DNA from: JASLBX01 sp036374175
GTDB lineage: Bacteria > Actinomycetota > Actinomycetes > Jiangellales > Jiangellaceae
NCBI GenBank assembly: GCA_036374175.1
Contig: DASUUH010000124.1
Span: forward strand, 50,528-114,527
Reading direction: 5' to 3'
DNA length: 64,000 nucleotides
Shown here: positions 15,250 through 23,436 of the stretch, piece by piece
How positions within the stretch are numbered: the first letter of the stretch is position 1
How the letters are laid out: each line of letters opens with the position of its first letter
The notes under the pieces: generated by a model
The model's input: the letters and a program-made list of their open reading frames with translations, nothing else
Told to the model about the DNA's origin: nothing
Database searches by the model: none
Translations under genes and position numbers: made by a program

Positions 15250-17033
15250 GCCCTCGCGAAGCGGCCCCGCAGAGTACGCCGGCGCGTCGCCCGATCGAGC
15301 AGGATCGCTCCGGGGCGGCGCGCTGGCTACCGCTGCTGGGTTGGCTGCGGCATTACGACAGGCCCACCTTCCGGCGCGACCTCGCCGCCGGGTTCACCGT
15401 CGCCGTGATGCTGGTGCCGCAGAGCATGGCGTACGCCGCCCTGGCCGGCATGCCACCGGTGACCGGCCTCTACGCGGCCGTCGTGCCGTTGGTGGTGTAC
15501 GCGTTGCTGGGCACGTCCGGTTCGCTGGCAGTCGGCCCGGTCGCGATCACCGCGCTGATGACGAGTGCGGCGCTGGCGCCCATCGCAGGCGGTGACCCGG
15601 CGAAGTACGCGGCCCTGGCCGGCCTGCTGGCCCTACTCGTCGGCGCGGTGCAGTTGCTCATGGGTACGCTGCGGCTGGGTGCGCTGGTCAACTTCTTGTC
15701 GCACTCGGTACTGGCCGGCTTCACGGCGGCAGCGGCGATCGTCATCGCGGCGAGCCAGCTGAAGGATCTGCTGGGCCTGCGTGCCGAACGGGCCGAGACC
15801 TTTCCGGAGATCATTGGATCGCTCTGGCAGGCGGTCGGCACGGCACACGGGCTGACCATTGCCGTCTCGGTGGCCAGCATCGCCGCGCTCATCTTGTTCC
15901 GGCGGTACGCCAGCAGGCTTCCCGGCACGTTGCTCGTGGTCGCCGGTGTCATCGTGGTCAGCGCCGCCGCCGGCTTCGGTGAGCGCGGTGTACAGATCTT
16001 GGCCGAGGTGCCGCGCGGGCTGCCGGTGCCGGACGTACCGGCCATCGCGTTGAGCGACGTGCTGGCCCTGCTGCCGGCCGCGGTGGCGATCGCGCTCGTC
16101 TCGTACATGGAGGGCATCGCGGTCGCGAAGGCGTTGGCCGCCAAAGCGCGGCAGCGCGTGCTGCCCAACCAGGAACTCATCGCCGTCGGCGCGGCGAACA
16201 TCTCCGCCGGGCTGTTCCAGGCGTTCCCGGTCGCCGGCGGATTCTCGCGGAGTGCGGTGAACTTCCAGGCCGGCTCGCGCACACCGGTCGCCACCCTCGT
16301 CACTGCTGCTCTCGTCGCACTCACCGCGCTGGCATTAACGCCGGCGTTCTACCACCTGCCGGCAGCCGTGCTGGCCGCGATCGTCGTCGTGGCGGTGCTC
16401 GGCCTGGTGGATCGTACGGCGCTGCTCGCAGCGTGGCGCACCCGCCGCTCCGACGGCGTTACCGTCGCCGTCACCTTCCTGGGGACCTTGTTGTTCGGTG
16501 TCGAACCCGGTCTGGGCGCCGGTGTTGCCGTCAGCATCGGAGTATTCCTGCTGCGATCCGCCCGGCCTCACGTCGCTGAGCTGGGCCGGGTACCGGGTAC
16601 GGCGGTGTACCGCAATGTCGAACGCTACGCCGGGCTGGCGACCGACCCGCAGGTCGCCATCGTGCGTGTGGACGGGCCGCTGTACTTCGCCAACGCGCAG
16701 TTCGTTGAGGACTGGCTGCTCGCACTGGCCGCGTCGCGGCCGCAGCTGCGCACGATCGTGTTCGACGCGAGCGCGATAGGCGACGCGGACGCGGACGGTG
16801 CGCACACGGTACGCGATCTACTCGAGCGCCTAGCCGACCGTGGCGTAGAACTGCACGTGGCGACGGCACGAGGCCCGGTCCGTGACCTGCTGACCCGCGC
16901 CGGGGTGTGGCGCGACCTGCGCTCCGCCGGCCTCGTCCATGCCGACGTGAGCCGCGCACTCGACGCAGCCGGGGTCGAACCTCCGCTGGGCGGTACGCCG
17001 CAGGAACCGCGGGTGGCCCAACACGTCGAGTAG
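15246..17033 (+). CDS. SulP-family anion transporter with STAS domain
   Basis: Protein of about 595 residues. After a 30-residue soluble lead, DLAAGFTVAVMLVPQSMAYA and LAGMPPVTGLYAAVVP match the SulP sulfate-transporter signature. Around ten to twelve hydrophobic segments follow to residue about 430, with FPVAGGFSRSAVNFQAGSRT near residue 330. The C-terminal STAS domain (about 450-565) has VRVDGPLYFANAQFVEDWL. The GTG at 15246 overlaps the TGA of the preceding gene (GTGA), so coupling is likely. Position after persulfide-oxidising genes suggests export or uptake of sulfite, sulfate or thiosulfate; bicarbonate or other anions are possible. Confidence 0.9.
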   Translation: MSPREAAPQSTPARRPIEQDRSGAARWLPLLGWLRHYDRPTFRRDLAAGFTVAVMLVPQSMAYAALAGMPPVTGLYAAVVPLVVYALLGTSGSLAVGPVAITALMTSAALAPIAGGDPAKYAALAGLLALLVGAVQLLMGTLRLGALVNFLSHSVLAGFTAAAAIVIAASQLKDLLGLRAERAETFPEIIGSLWQAVGTAHGLTIAVSVASIAALILFRRYASRLPGTLLVVAGVIVVSAAAGFGERGVQILAEVPRGLPVPDVPAIALSDVLALLPAAVAIALVSYMEGIAVAKALAAKARQRVLPNQELIAVGAANISAGLFQAFPVAGGFSRSAVNFQAGSRTPVATLVTAALVALTALALTPAFYHLPAAVLAAIVVVAVLGLVDRTALLAAWRTRRSDGVTVAVTFLGTLLFGVEPGLGAGVAVSIGVFLLRSARPHVAELGRVPGTAVYRNVERYAGLATDPQVAIVRVDGPLYFANAQFVEDWLLALAASRPQLRTIVFDASAIGDADADGAHTVRDLLERLADRGVELHVATARGPVRDLLTRAGVWRDLRSAGLVHADVSRALDAAGVEPPLGGTPQEPRVAQHVE

Positions 17034-17036
17034 GAA

Positions 17037-17756
17037 CTACTCCCGCGGACCGGGTGGTGGTTCGTCTGCGTCTAGACGCTCGGTCTCGGTTACTCTGCGG
17101 CGTCTGGACAGCAACGAACCCCGCTGCCACGGCGTGCCCAAGGCCGGCAGGACCCACCTGTCCAGGCCCCAGTAGCCGGCGTTCCGCCAGGCAAGAATGA
17201 TCAAGATCGACACTAGGATCATCGCCGGGTTGACGCCCGCACTACCAGCGAAGACGAACGAGAAGTTCAAGATCGCGCCCAGTGCGGCGGCAATACCGGT
17301 GAAGAGGCCAAGGATCAGCAACACCCCGATGACGACCTCGCCGATGGCCACGAGCGGGCCGAACCACGGGTGGGCGGTGTCACGGATCCACTCCAAGAAG
17401 TTGACGTACCAGTCGTAGGCGACGTCGGGATGCGGACCTTCCGCGGATTCGATGCCACCGGCCGCGAAACCGGCGACGGCGTCGCCTTCTTCGACGTCTC
17501 CACAGGACCGGATCCAGCCGCAGTTGGCATCCCCGGTGAGGCTGTACTGTTCGTCGCCCCACTCCCAGAACCGGATCGTGATGTCGCCGCCGAAGACCTT
17601 GCCCCACCCCGCCTGGAGCCATTCCCAGCCGAGCCAGAGCCTTGCGATCAGCCATATCCAGGCAGCTTGGCTTGAACCGAACAGCCAGCGGGCGGCGGCG
17701 GGTTCTTCTATGTACGTAGGGCCACGGTGGTCTTGCACGGGCTCAGTCGTTGACAT
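17037..17756 (-). CDS. DoxX/thiosulfate:quinone oxidoreductase-like membrane protein
   Basis: Protein of 239 residues with four hydrophobic segments: WIWLIARLWLGWEWLQAGWGK near residue 32, PLVAIGEVVIGVLLILGLF near 135, AALGAILNFSFVFAG near 157 and NPAMILVSILIILAWRNAGYW near 175. The pattern and a long extracytoplasmic insert with two cysteines (CGWIRSC) fit DoxX/DoxD-type proteins, some of which are the small subunit of thiosulfate:quinone oxidoreductase. It is convergent with the SulP gene (3 bp apart) and preceded by a strong palindrome containing the CCCCCTGGG core of the sulfur operators, so it probably belongs to the same regulon. Confidence 0.8.
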   Translation of the reverse strand: MSTTEPVQDHRGPTYIEEPAAARWLFGSSQAAWIWLIARLWLGWEWLQAGWGKVFGGDITIRFWEWGDEQYSLTGDANCGWIRSCGDVEEGDAVAGFAAGGIESAEGPHPDVAYDWYVNFLEWIRDTAHPWFGPLVAIGEVVIGVLLILGLFTGIAAALGAILNFSFVFAGSAGVNPAMILVSILIILAWRNAGYWGLDRWVLPALGTPWQRGSLLSRRRRVTETERLDADEPPPGPRE

Positions 17757-17761
17757 GATGT

Positions 17762-17805
17762 CCCCCTGGGCAGTGATCTCATCTATTCGATCATTGCCCA
17801 GGGGG
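17762..17805. promoter_or_regulatory. Palindrome with CCCCCTGGG cores upstream of the DoxX-like gene
   Basis: Arms CCCCCTGGGCAGTGATC (17762-17778) and GATCATTGCCCAGGGGG (17789-17805) match at 16 of 17 positions around a 10-base loop. Each arm contains the C-run/TGGG core seen in operators O1 and O2. The inner edge of the left arm is 6 bp from the DoxX-like ATG and includes its ribosome site on the minus strand. It may hold two CstR-type sites or act as a terminator for the upstream PepSY gene. Confidence 0.55.
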
Positions 17806-17855
17806 GCTGTCCAGTAAACCTGTTCGACTACCCGCCAGTGAGTTGACGCGCGTGC

Positions 17856-18329
17856 TCAGTCGTCGTCATCGTCGTAGTGGTCATCGTCACGATCGTCGTC
17901 ATGATGATCGTCGTCGTCACGATCGTCCCCGTGGTCGTCGTCATCGTCGAGTTCGAGCTTGACGATCGCGCCGGTGACAGGGTCGACGTAGGCCTCGTGA
18001 TCGTCGCCGAACTCAACCTTCCAGACCATCCGGCCGTGTTCAAACTCCCGCTCTACCTCGTCCAGCGGCGGCACCGGCCCGACATCGGCGAGCGCCTGCT
18101 CGGCAATCTCCACGGCCTGCTCTCGGGTGATTTCGTCCCCGGCCGGAACGGTCTGGGGCGCAAGATCGTCCGACTGGCCGACGTCGTCGACAGTGTGGGT
18201 GCTCGGCGAGGCAGGTACGGGAGTTTCCGGTGCGCCGCTGCTCATCGCGACTGCGGCGACCGCGGTGGCGGTTATGGCCAGTCCGCCGACGGCGCCGGCG
18301 ATAACGGTCAGTCGGCTTGGTCGGTTCAT
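17856..18329 (-). CDS. Secreted PepSY-domain protein with Asp/His-rich tail
   Basis: Protein of 157 residues. An N-terminal signal or anchor (VIAGAVGGLAITATAVAAVA) is followed by a Thr/Pro spacer and a PepSY domain (ITREQAVEIAEQALADVG, VWKVEFGDDHEAYVDPVTGAIVKLE). The last 32 residues are almost wholly Asp and His with a few Arg and Gly, a likely extracytoplasmic cation-binding tail. PepSY proteins often act as inhibitors or ligand-binding modules at the envelope. It lies downstream of an RR-HK pair on the same strand, separated by 131 bp that contain a candidate RR site. Confidence 0.8.
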   Translation of the reverse strand: MNRPSRLTVIAGAVGGLAITATAVAAVAMSSGAPETPVPASPSTHTVDDVGQSDDLAPQTVPAGDEITREQAVEIAEQALADVGPVPPLDEVEREFEHGRMVWKVEFGDDHEAYVDPVTGAIVKLELDDDDDHGDDRDDDDHHDDDRDDDHYDDDDD

Positions 18330-18426
18330 GATCGTCCATCCCTCTCATCGTTGGGGCCGCCTCCGTGGGACGACCGCTCAATTCGAGAGTGCTGGACCGC
18401 TCGCTATCGCCGCGCTGCCCGCAACC

Positions 18427-18441
18427 TAAGAGTGGGTTAAG
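18427..18441 (-). promoter_or_regulatory. Candidate response-regulator site upstream of the PepSY gene
   Basis: On the minus strand CTTAACCCACTCTTAG contains two CTTA boxes exactly 11 bp apart (TAAG at 18427-18430 and 18438-18441 on the plus strand). OmpR/PhoB-type regulators bind direct repeats with an 11-bp period. The same pattern occurs at 20528-20544 upstream of the regulator gene itself. Confidence 0.5.
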
Positions 18442-18460
18442 CCATGTGAGATGCGGAGAT

Positions 18461-19762
18461 TCACGGTTCGCCCAGCACATCCGCGCCGGGTTCGACCGCC
18501 TCCAGGTCGAGGATGACGGCCGATCCGCCGAGGTCGGATGGGCCGACGGTCAGGCCTCCGCCAGCGGATTCGGCCACCCGGCGGGCGATGTCGAGCCCGA
18601 GGCCGGTCGACGCTCCACCGGAACGGCCCCGCCCGATGAGATCGTCGACGCTGAAGCCCGGCCCCCCGTCGGCCACGACGAGCCGGACACCACCGCTTCG
18701 GTACTCGAGCGACACCGCGAACGGCGTGCCGTCGGGGGTGTGGGCGAACACGTTGCCCAGCAGTGCGTCCAAGGCGGCGGCCAACTCGGTGGTCGCGCAC
18801 CTGGCCAGCACCGGCTCGGAGCTTAGCGACGTGTGAACCTCGCGGCCGGTGTCCTCCGCCAGCACCGACCAGAACTCCACACGTTCGCGCACTACGGCTG
18901 CGACATCACACCACGGACCGGGGCCGGTGTCGCCTCCCCGGGACCGAGCATCGTTGATCACCTTTGACACCGCGCGTTCAAGCTGGTCCACGCCATCGGT
19001 GATCCGGCCGGCGTGTTCCTCGGGCAGAGCTTCAGCCTCTAGCCGCAGCGCCATGAGGGGGGTCCGCAGCCGGTGGGAAAGGTCGGCGAGTGACTCGCGC
19101 TCCTGCCGGAGCATGGTTGTTATCCGGCCGGCGAGGTGGTTGAGACCGACGGCGACGGCCTGCGCCTCGGGCGGCCCTTCGACGTCGGCGCGGGCGTCGA
19201 GTTGCCCGCCCGCCAGGCGGTGTGAGACGTCAGCGGCCCGCACAACAGGTCGGATCATGCTGGACGCCAGCCGGTCGGCAACTGCGACGCCGACTGCCAC
19301 CAGCCCGAGCCCGAGGGCGGCGAGAATCACCCACGATCGCAGCACACCCGCGGACAGTTCGGCATCGGACACAAAGGTCCTGATCGCCCCCGTGCCGCCC
19401 CCGACGAGTTCGACGGCAACCACGATCTCGCGGCCGCCGTCGGCTTCGGCAGTCAGGCTCTGGCCCCGCATCCCGAGTTCGACGGCGGGTGTGGCGGCCA
19501 CCGGATCGCCGACCGTCGCCCCGTCCGGGTAGTAGACCGTGAACGGGTGCCCGGTCACGCCCTTCGATTGCTCGACCGCGAGCGCCGCGGTGTCGCGGTC
19601 CGCCGTTGCGACGACCGAAATAAGGGCGCTGGCGTCCCGGGTCGCTGCAGAGACGGCCTGCTCCGACGTAGCTGATCGGATTAGCAGGGCGAGCGGTATC
19701 AGAAACGCGACCAGGACCATCGAGGTCGTGGCCGCCACCAATAGGGCCAGAGACCGCCTCAC
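18461..19762 (-). CDS. Sensor histidine kinase (HAMP type)
   Basis: Membrane kinase of 433 residues: TM1 near residues 5-28, a 110-residue extracytoplasmic sensor, TM2 near 142-165 (SWVILAALGLGLVAVGVAVA), HAMP to about 220, dimerisation domain with phospho-acceptor His in LADLSHRLRTPLMALRLEAEAL near 240, then an ATPase domain with N box ALDALLGNVFAHTP, G1 VVADGGPGF and G2 STGLGLDIARRVAES. It begins 19 bp after the response-regulator gene, so the two form a cognate pair. The signal is unknown. The PepSY gene follows. Confidence 0.93.
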   Translation of the reverse strand: MRRSLALLVAATTSMVLVAFLIPLALLIRSATSEQAVSAATRDASALISVVATADRDTAALAVEQSKGVTGHPFTVYYPDGATVGDPVAATPAVELGMRGQSLTAEADGGREIVVAVELVGGGTGAIRTFVSDAELSAGVLRSWVILAALGLGLVAVGVAVADRLASSMIRPVVRAADVSHRLAGGQLDARADVEGPPEAQAVAVGLNHLAGRITTMLRQERESLADLSHRLRTPLMALRLEAEALPEEHAGRITDGVDQLERAVSKVINDARSRGGDTGPGPWCDVAAVVRERVEFWSVLAEDTGREVHTSLSSEPVLARCATTELAAALDALLGNVFAHTPDGTPFAVSLEYRSGGVRLVVADGGPGFSVDDLIGRGRSGGASTGLGLDIARRVAESAGGGLTVGPSDLGGSAVILDLEAVEPGADVLGEP

Positions 19763-19781
19763 CAGTCGCTCCTTCCGGGCC

Positions 19782-20468
19782 TCATCCGGCCGGCGGGCTC
19801 AGCTTGACACCCACGCCCCGCACCGTGTGCAGGTAGACCGGCTGCTGGCCGGTCTCGCCCAGCTTGCGGCGCAGCCACGACAGATGGACGTCAACGGTTT
19901 TGTCAGCGCCGCCGTACGGCAATTGCCACACGTCGGAGAGCAACTGCCGCTTGGTCACTACCTCACCGGCCCGGGTGGCGAGGTAGTGCAGCAGGTCGAA
20001 TTCGCGTGGGGTCAGGTCGAGGACTTCACCCTCGAGCGTGGCCTCGCGTGAGCGGGGGTTGATCCGCAGGCCGCCCACCGCGACGGTCGGGTCCTCGTCG
20101 GTGCCGGTCGCGGCCCGCCTCAGAACCGCACCGATCCGGGCATGCAACTGAGTGCCGCCGAACGGTTTGACCAGGTAGTCGTCCGCGCCGGACTCCAGGG
20201 CCGCGACGATCTCGTGTTCGGCGTCCCTCGCGGTTGCGACGATCACTGGGATATCGGAAACGGCGCGCAGCATGGTCAGCACCTCACGGCCGTCAAGGTC
20301 CGGCAAGCCCAGGTCCAACACCACCAGGTCGGGGCGGTCCGCCAGCGCCAGCCGCAGTCCGTCAGCTCCGGTCGGCGCCGTCGTCACGGCATGCCCGTGC
20401 TCGCCGAGCGCCCGAACCAATCCCTGCCGGATGGTTGGGTCGTCCTCGATCAGCAGCACGTGCACCAC
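19782..20468 (-). CDS. OmpR-family response regulator
   Basis: Protein of 228 residues: receiver domain with acidic pair IEDDPT, phospho-acceptor Asp in LVVLDLGLPDLDG, switch Thr in VIVATARD and Lys in DDYLVKPFGG; then a winged-helix DNA-binding domain with LTPREFDLLHYLATRAGEVV and TVDVHLSWLRRKLGE and an ending TVRGVGVKL. It partners the histidine kinase downstream. The divergent promoter region (20469-20569) toward a secreted-protein gene holds an 11-bp-spaced GCCTTA direct repeat that is a likely binding site. Confidence 0.95.
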   Translation of the reverse strand: MVHVLLIEDDPTIRQGLVRALGEHGHAVTTAPTGADGLRLALADRPDLVVLDLGLPDLDGREVLTMLRAVSDIPVIVATARDAEHEIVAALESGADDYLVKPFGGTQLHARIGAVLRRAATGTDEDPTVAVGGLRINPRSREATLEGEVLDLTPREFDLLHYLATRAGEVVTKRQLLSDVWQLPYGGADKTVDVHLSWLRRKLGETGQQPVYLHTVRGVGVKLSPPAG

Positions 20469-20527
20469 GGTCGAAACCTATCCGACGGTCCGGTCACCCG
20501 GGCCGGCCGAAGCCGCCCGTTGAGTCC

Positions 20528-20544
20528 GCCTTAGCCGTGCCTTA
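20528..20544 (+). promoter_or_regulatory. Candidate response-regulator direct repeat in the divergent promoter
   Basis: GCCTTA at 20528-20533 and GCCTTA at 20539-20544, exactly 11 bp apart, about 26 bp before the secreted-protein start and 60 bp before the regulator start. It matches the CTTA/11-bp arrangement upstream of the PepSY gene. Confidence 0.5.
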
Positions 20545-20569
20545 ACGATCGGCGGACGATACTCGGGTT

Positions 20570-21088
20570 GTGGCAGAGCGTCCCCGAAACCGGCGTACCG
20601 GCATGGCTGTGATCGGCTGGCTCGGCGCGACGGTGCTGGCAACCGGCGTCACGCTGGCTGCGGTGTCGTCGATCGGCGCCGGCATCTTCGGCAGTCCGGC
20701 TGGTCCACTCGATCGGCAGGAGGTAACCGAAGCGCTCGCTACGCTGTCGCCGCCGGCTAGTCCAACCCGGCAGGGGAGCCCTGGGCCCACGGTGCAACCA
20801 TCGGGGCCCTCGACGCAGCAACCGGGCACCGATGCCACACCGGCTCCGCCTACCGCCGAACCCAGTGTGATCACCACCGTGGGGGGCACCGTTGTAGCGC
20901 GGTGTACCACCGAGGGGCTCGTGGAGCTGCTGTCCTGGAGCCCGGCGCAGGGCTTTCGGGTCGACAACGCCGAGCGTGGACCCGCCCGTGAGGTGGAGGT
21001 CGAGTTCGAGTCGGGCGACTACGACATCGAAGTAAAGATCCGCTGTGTCGACGGTGTGCCGGTGGACGTCGAGAATGACGACGGCTGA
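20570..21088 (+). CDS. Secreted or membrane-anchored Pro/Ser/Thr-rich protein
   Basis: Protein of 172 residues. A basic N-terminus is followed by a hydrophobic segment (MAVIGWLGATVLATGVTLAAV, about residues 12-32), then a Pro/Ser/Thr-rich stalk (about 60-105) and a small C-terminal domain with two Cys (VARCTTEG and IKIRC-like VKIRCVDG) that may form a disulfide, and the motifs LLSWSPAQGFRVD and VEVEFESGDYDIEVK. I do not recognise a named family. It is divergent from the response regulator and probably controlled by it. Location is outside the membrane. Confidence 0.75.
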   Translation: MAERPRNRRTGMAVIGWLGATVLATGVTLAAVSSIGAGIFGSPAGPLDRQEVTEALATLSPPASPTRQGSPGPTVQPSGPSTQQPGTDATPAPPTAEPSVITTVGGTVVARCTTEGLVELLSWSPAQGFRVDNAERGPAREVEVEFESGDYDIEVKIRCVDGVPVDVENDDG

Positions 21089-21105
21089 GGCCCGCACCCG
21101 GTGGC

Positions 21106-21906
21106 CTAGGCCAGATCCCGCCGCGCCAGCCCGACGTGCGCCACGGCGAGCAGGACGATCGCGCCCGCGGTGAGGATGATGACGTCCATCCACCGAATTC
21201 CTTGCACGACGCCGAGCGGGTCGTAGTACCCGAACGGCGTGATCCAGCGCAGCGGCTCGGCCGTGGACCACAGCAGCGACACGAAGTTCGCGAGGTACGC
21301 AACAAAAGTGATGCCAAGCGTCGCGCCGAGGGTGCGGGCTCTCGTGGCGGCGAACGCCGAGACCGCGAAGGCGAGCGCGCCGATGAACAGGGCCAGCGCA
21401 AGGAACTGTACGCCGACCCGGACCGCCAGCCAGGCTCCGTCGGCGCCGAGGGAGTCCGACATCACGCTGGCTAGTGCGCCGCCTGCGATGCCGGCCGCGA
21501 CCACGCAGACCTGAGCCAACAACCAGAACACGAGGCGTCCGCGCAGGATGAGGTGGCGAGGTACCGGCCTGGTGTACCACAGCTGGGCGCGGCCGGACTC
21601 CACGTCGCCGGCTATGGCCGCCGAGCCAATGGCGACCCCTATCGCCAGGCTCAACGCCAGAAAGAAGGGGTGGTTGAACGCGAACGCCAGCAACCCCAGC
21701 GGCGTGAACACGTCGAACCCGGATCTCGAGCCGGCCAGCGCGGACAGCGCGGGTGGTGCTTCGCCGAACGCCCGCCGCCCAATGTCTGACAGGCCGCCGA
21801 TCGCCTCGATGCTGGCTAGCGCGACGACGAAGACGGCAGTTCCCAAGGCCAGGCCAGCGACCATCCGCCGGCGTGCGGCGACATCAGCCCACAGCAGCCG
21901 CTTCAC
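21106..21906 (-). CDS. ABC-2 type transporter permease
   Basis: Integral membrane protein of 266 residues with about six hydrophobic segments (MVAGLALGTAVFVVALASI, PFFLALSLAIGVAIGSAAIAG, LVFWLLAQVCVVAAGIAGGA, VQFLALALFIGALAFAVSAF, and two at the C-terminus). GDVESGRAQLWYTRPVPR after the second segment is typical of ABC-2 permeases. Its ATG overlaps the stop of the upstream ATPase gene (21903-21906), so the two form one exporter. The substrate is unknown. It converges with the secreted-protein gene. Confidence 0.88.
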   Translation of the reverse strand: MKRLLWADVAARRRMVAGLALGTAVFVVALASIEAIGGLSDIGRRAFGEAPPALSALAGSRSGFDVFTPLGLLAFAFNHPFFLALSLAIGVAIGSAAIAGDVESGRAQLWYTRPVPRHLILRGRLVFWLLAQVCVVAAGIAGGALASVMSDSLGADGAWLAVRVGVQFLALALFIGALAFAVSAFAATRARTLGATLGITFVAYLANFVSLLWSTAEPLRWITPFGYYDPLGVVQGIRWMDVIILTAGAIVLLAVAHVGLARRDLA

Positions 21907-22799
21907 GTCTCGCGGTCCTCGCGGTAGAGGTGCACGAAGGTCTCTTCCAGCGGCGCCGGTTCGACGAGCAGGTCGTCGACAGCAGGGTCGTGCAAGATCT
22001 CGCGTAGCACGGCAGGACGGTGGGCCTCGATCCGTCCGGTGACCACCGGCCCGTCCATCGTGGCGTCGAGGAGCCCTTCGGGCGGCGCGGCCGGGCGGTC
22101 TCGGTACACGACTGTGACTCGCCTGAGGGCGGCGGCGGACAGCTCGCGCACCGACGAGAGCATGAGCAGCCGGCCGCTGCGCACCATCGCAACCTCGTCA
22201 CACGTGGCCTCGACCTCGCTGAGGACGTGTGAAGACAGGAACACGGTTCGACCGTCGTCCGCGATCGACCGGACCAGTTGCTCGAACCCGTGGTGCGCCA
22301 GCGGGTCAAGGCGGTTGGCCGGCTCGTCGAGCACCACGACATCGGGATGGTGCTGCACGGCCTGGATGAGCGCCAGCTTCTGCACCATCCCGCTCGAGTA
22401 CTCCTTCACCGGTCGGTCCAAGTCGCTAGCGTCGAAGTCGAGCAGGTCGATCGCCCAGTCGCGATCGGTCGGCTCGGCGCCGCTCAGATCGGCGAGCAGA
22501 TCGAGGTTCGCCGACCCGGGAAGCTCTCCGACGAACGCGGGGTCGGCTGGCATGAAACCGATCGACCGGCGTGATTCCGGAACGGACACCCGTATGCCGT
22601 TGATCCACGCGTTCCCGCTGGTCGGCCGGAGCAGGCCCACCAGCAAGCGAAGCACCGTGGTCTTGCCAGCACCGTTGGGCCCGAGGAACCCGGTAACTGT
22701 TCCGCGGCGGACGACAAGGTCGAGGTCTTCGATTCCGACGGTGCTGCCGTAGTACCGGGTCAGCCCCCGACACTCGATCGGCGCTGGCTCATCCGCCAC
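21903..22799 (-). CDS. ABC transporter ATP-binding protein
   Basis: Protein of 298 residues from the GTG at 22799. Walker A is FLGPNGAGKTTVLRLLVGLL near residue 42, the signature is EYSSGMVQKLALIQAV, Walker B is PDVVVLDEPANRLDP and the switch histidine is FLSSHVLSEVE. The signature is the divergent SSGM form common in CcmA/NatA-like exporters. A C-terminal region of about 80 residues follows. A longer frame to 23072 exists but crosses the tandem repeat and lacks coding character. It is coupled to the permease and divergent from a secreted-protein gene. Confidence 0.9.
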   Translation of the reverse strand: MADEPAPIECRGLTRYYGSTVGIEDLDLVVRRGTVTGFLGPNGAGKTTVLRLLVGLLRPTSGNAWINGIRVSVPESRRSIGFMPADPAFVGELPGSANLDLLADLSGAEPTDRDWAIDLLDFDASDLDRPVKEYSSGMVQKLALIQAVQHHPDVVVLDEPANRLDPLAHHGFEQLVRSIADDGRTVFLSSHVLSEVEATCDEVAMVRSGRLLMLSSVRELSAAALRRVTVVYRDRPAAPPEGLLDATMDGPVVTGRIEAHRPAVLREILHDPAVDDLLVEPAPLEETFVHLYREDRET

Positions 22800-22842
22800 G
22801 GCGCGATCGTATCCGAACCATTCCCGCCGACTGTGTTGAGCT

Positions 22843-22973
22843 TGTCCGGCCGGACGACTCGGCAGGCTGGGCGTTTGCGGTGGCCGGCCCGGACAGCCGG
22901 CGGCTGTGTGGGGGTGTCCGGCCGGACGACTCGGCTGGCTGGGGGTTTGCGGTGGCGGGCCCGGACAACCGGC
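22843..22973. repeat. Tandem direct repeat, two 59-bp copies at 72-bp spacing
   Basis: Copies at 22843-22901 and 22915-22973 differ at four positions. Each begins with GTCCGGCCGGAC (a perfect 12-bp palindrome) followed by GACTCGGC and ends with GGCCCGGACA. The repeat sits between the divergent ABC ATPase gene and the small secreted-protein gene, close to the ATPase start. It may be a regulator-binding array or a local duplication. Confidence 0.75.
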
Positions 22974-23064
22974 AAGGGGTCGAAGTTCCATCCGGTCTCC
23001 ACATCGGTTGCACGGCTTCTGCACTCGCAGATTCCAATCTGGAGCTGTACCGAGAGGAGGAGCC

Positions 23065-23436
23065 ATGAACAAGATCCGAAAAGCCGCCGTCGCAGTCGGC
23101 GTCGCCGGCGCCCTGAGCGTCGGAGCACTCGTGACGATTCCGGCGCTGGCCGGAAGCGATGATGCAACGGTGGACTCGCCCGCTCGCTACGGACAGACCA
23201 CCGAAGAACCCGAAGCTGTCACTCCCAGCCCGTACTGCACGGGGACGCAGGAACGTGACCGCGATCAGCTCAGGATTCAAATGCAGGATCGTGATTGCCA
23301 GGGCGCGCAGCTGCGTCACCAGCACCAGGCAGAGCGTGGCCAAGGCGCGGGACCCGGTCAGGGCCCAGGCCCAGGGCACGGTCCGGGACCGGGCGCGGGT
23401 AACGGCGAATGCCCGTTCGCGCCGGACTCCGATTAA
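23065..23436 (+). CDS. Small secreted Gln/Gly/Pro-rich protein
   Basis: Protein of 123 residues. The AGAGGAGGAG at 23053-23062 fixes the ATG at 23065. A clear signal peptide (AVAVGVAGALSVGALVTIPALA with cleavage after about residue 31) is followed by a polar region with two Cys (YCTGTQERDRDQ, DRDCQGAQ), a Gly-Pro-Gln-His run (repeats of GPG and GQG) and an ending ECPFAPDSD. No known domain. Its 3' end overlaps the second histidine kinase gene by 4 bp in convergent orientation. A role outside the cell near the exporter and kinase is inferred from location only. Confidence 0.75.
   Translation: MNKIRKAAVAVGVAGALSVGALVTIPALAGSDDATVDSPARYGQTTEEPEAVTPSPYCTGTQERDRDQLRIQMQDRDCQGAQLRHQHQAERGQGAGPGQGPGPGHGPGPGAGNGECPFAPDSD

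Noticed and set aside
17859..17953. GTC/ATC-rich tract considered as a simple-sequence repeat outside genes
   Set aside because: It is inside the PepSY gene and encodes the Asp/His tail on the minus strand in a clean frame.
22843..22973. Two direct repeats considered as a CRISPR array
   Set aside because: Only two copies, 59-bp repeat with a 13-bp gap, no cas genes and internal palindromes; spacing and repeat size do not fit a CRISPR.
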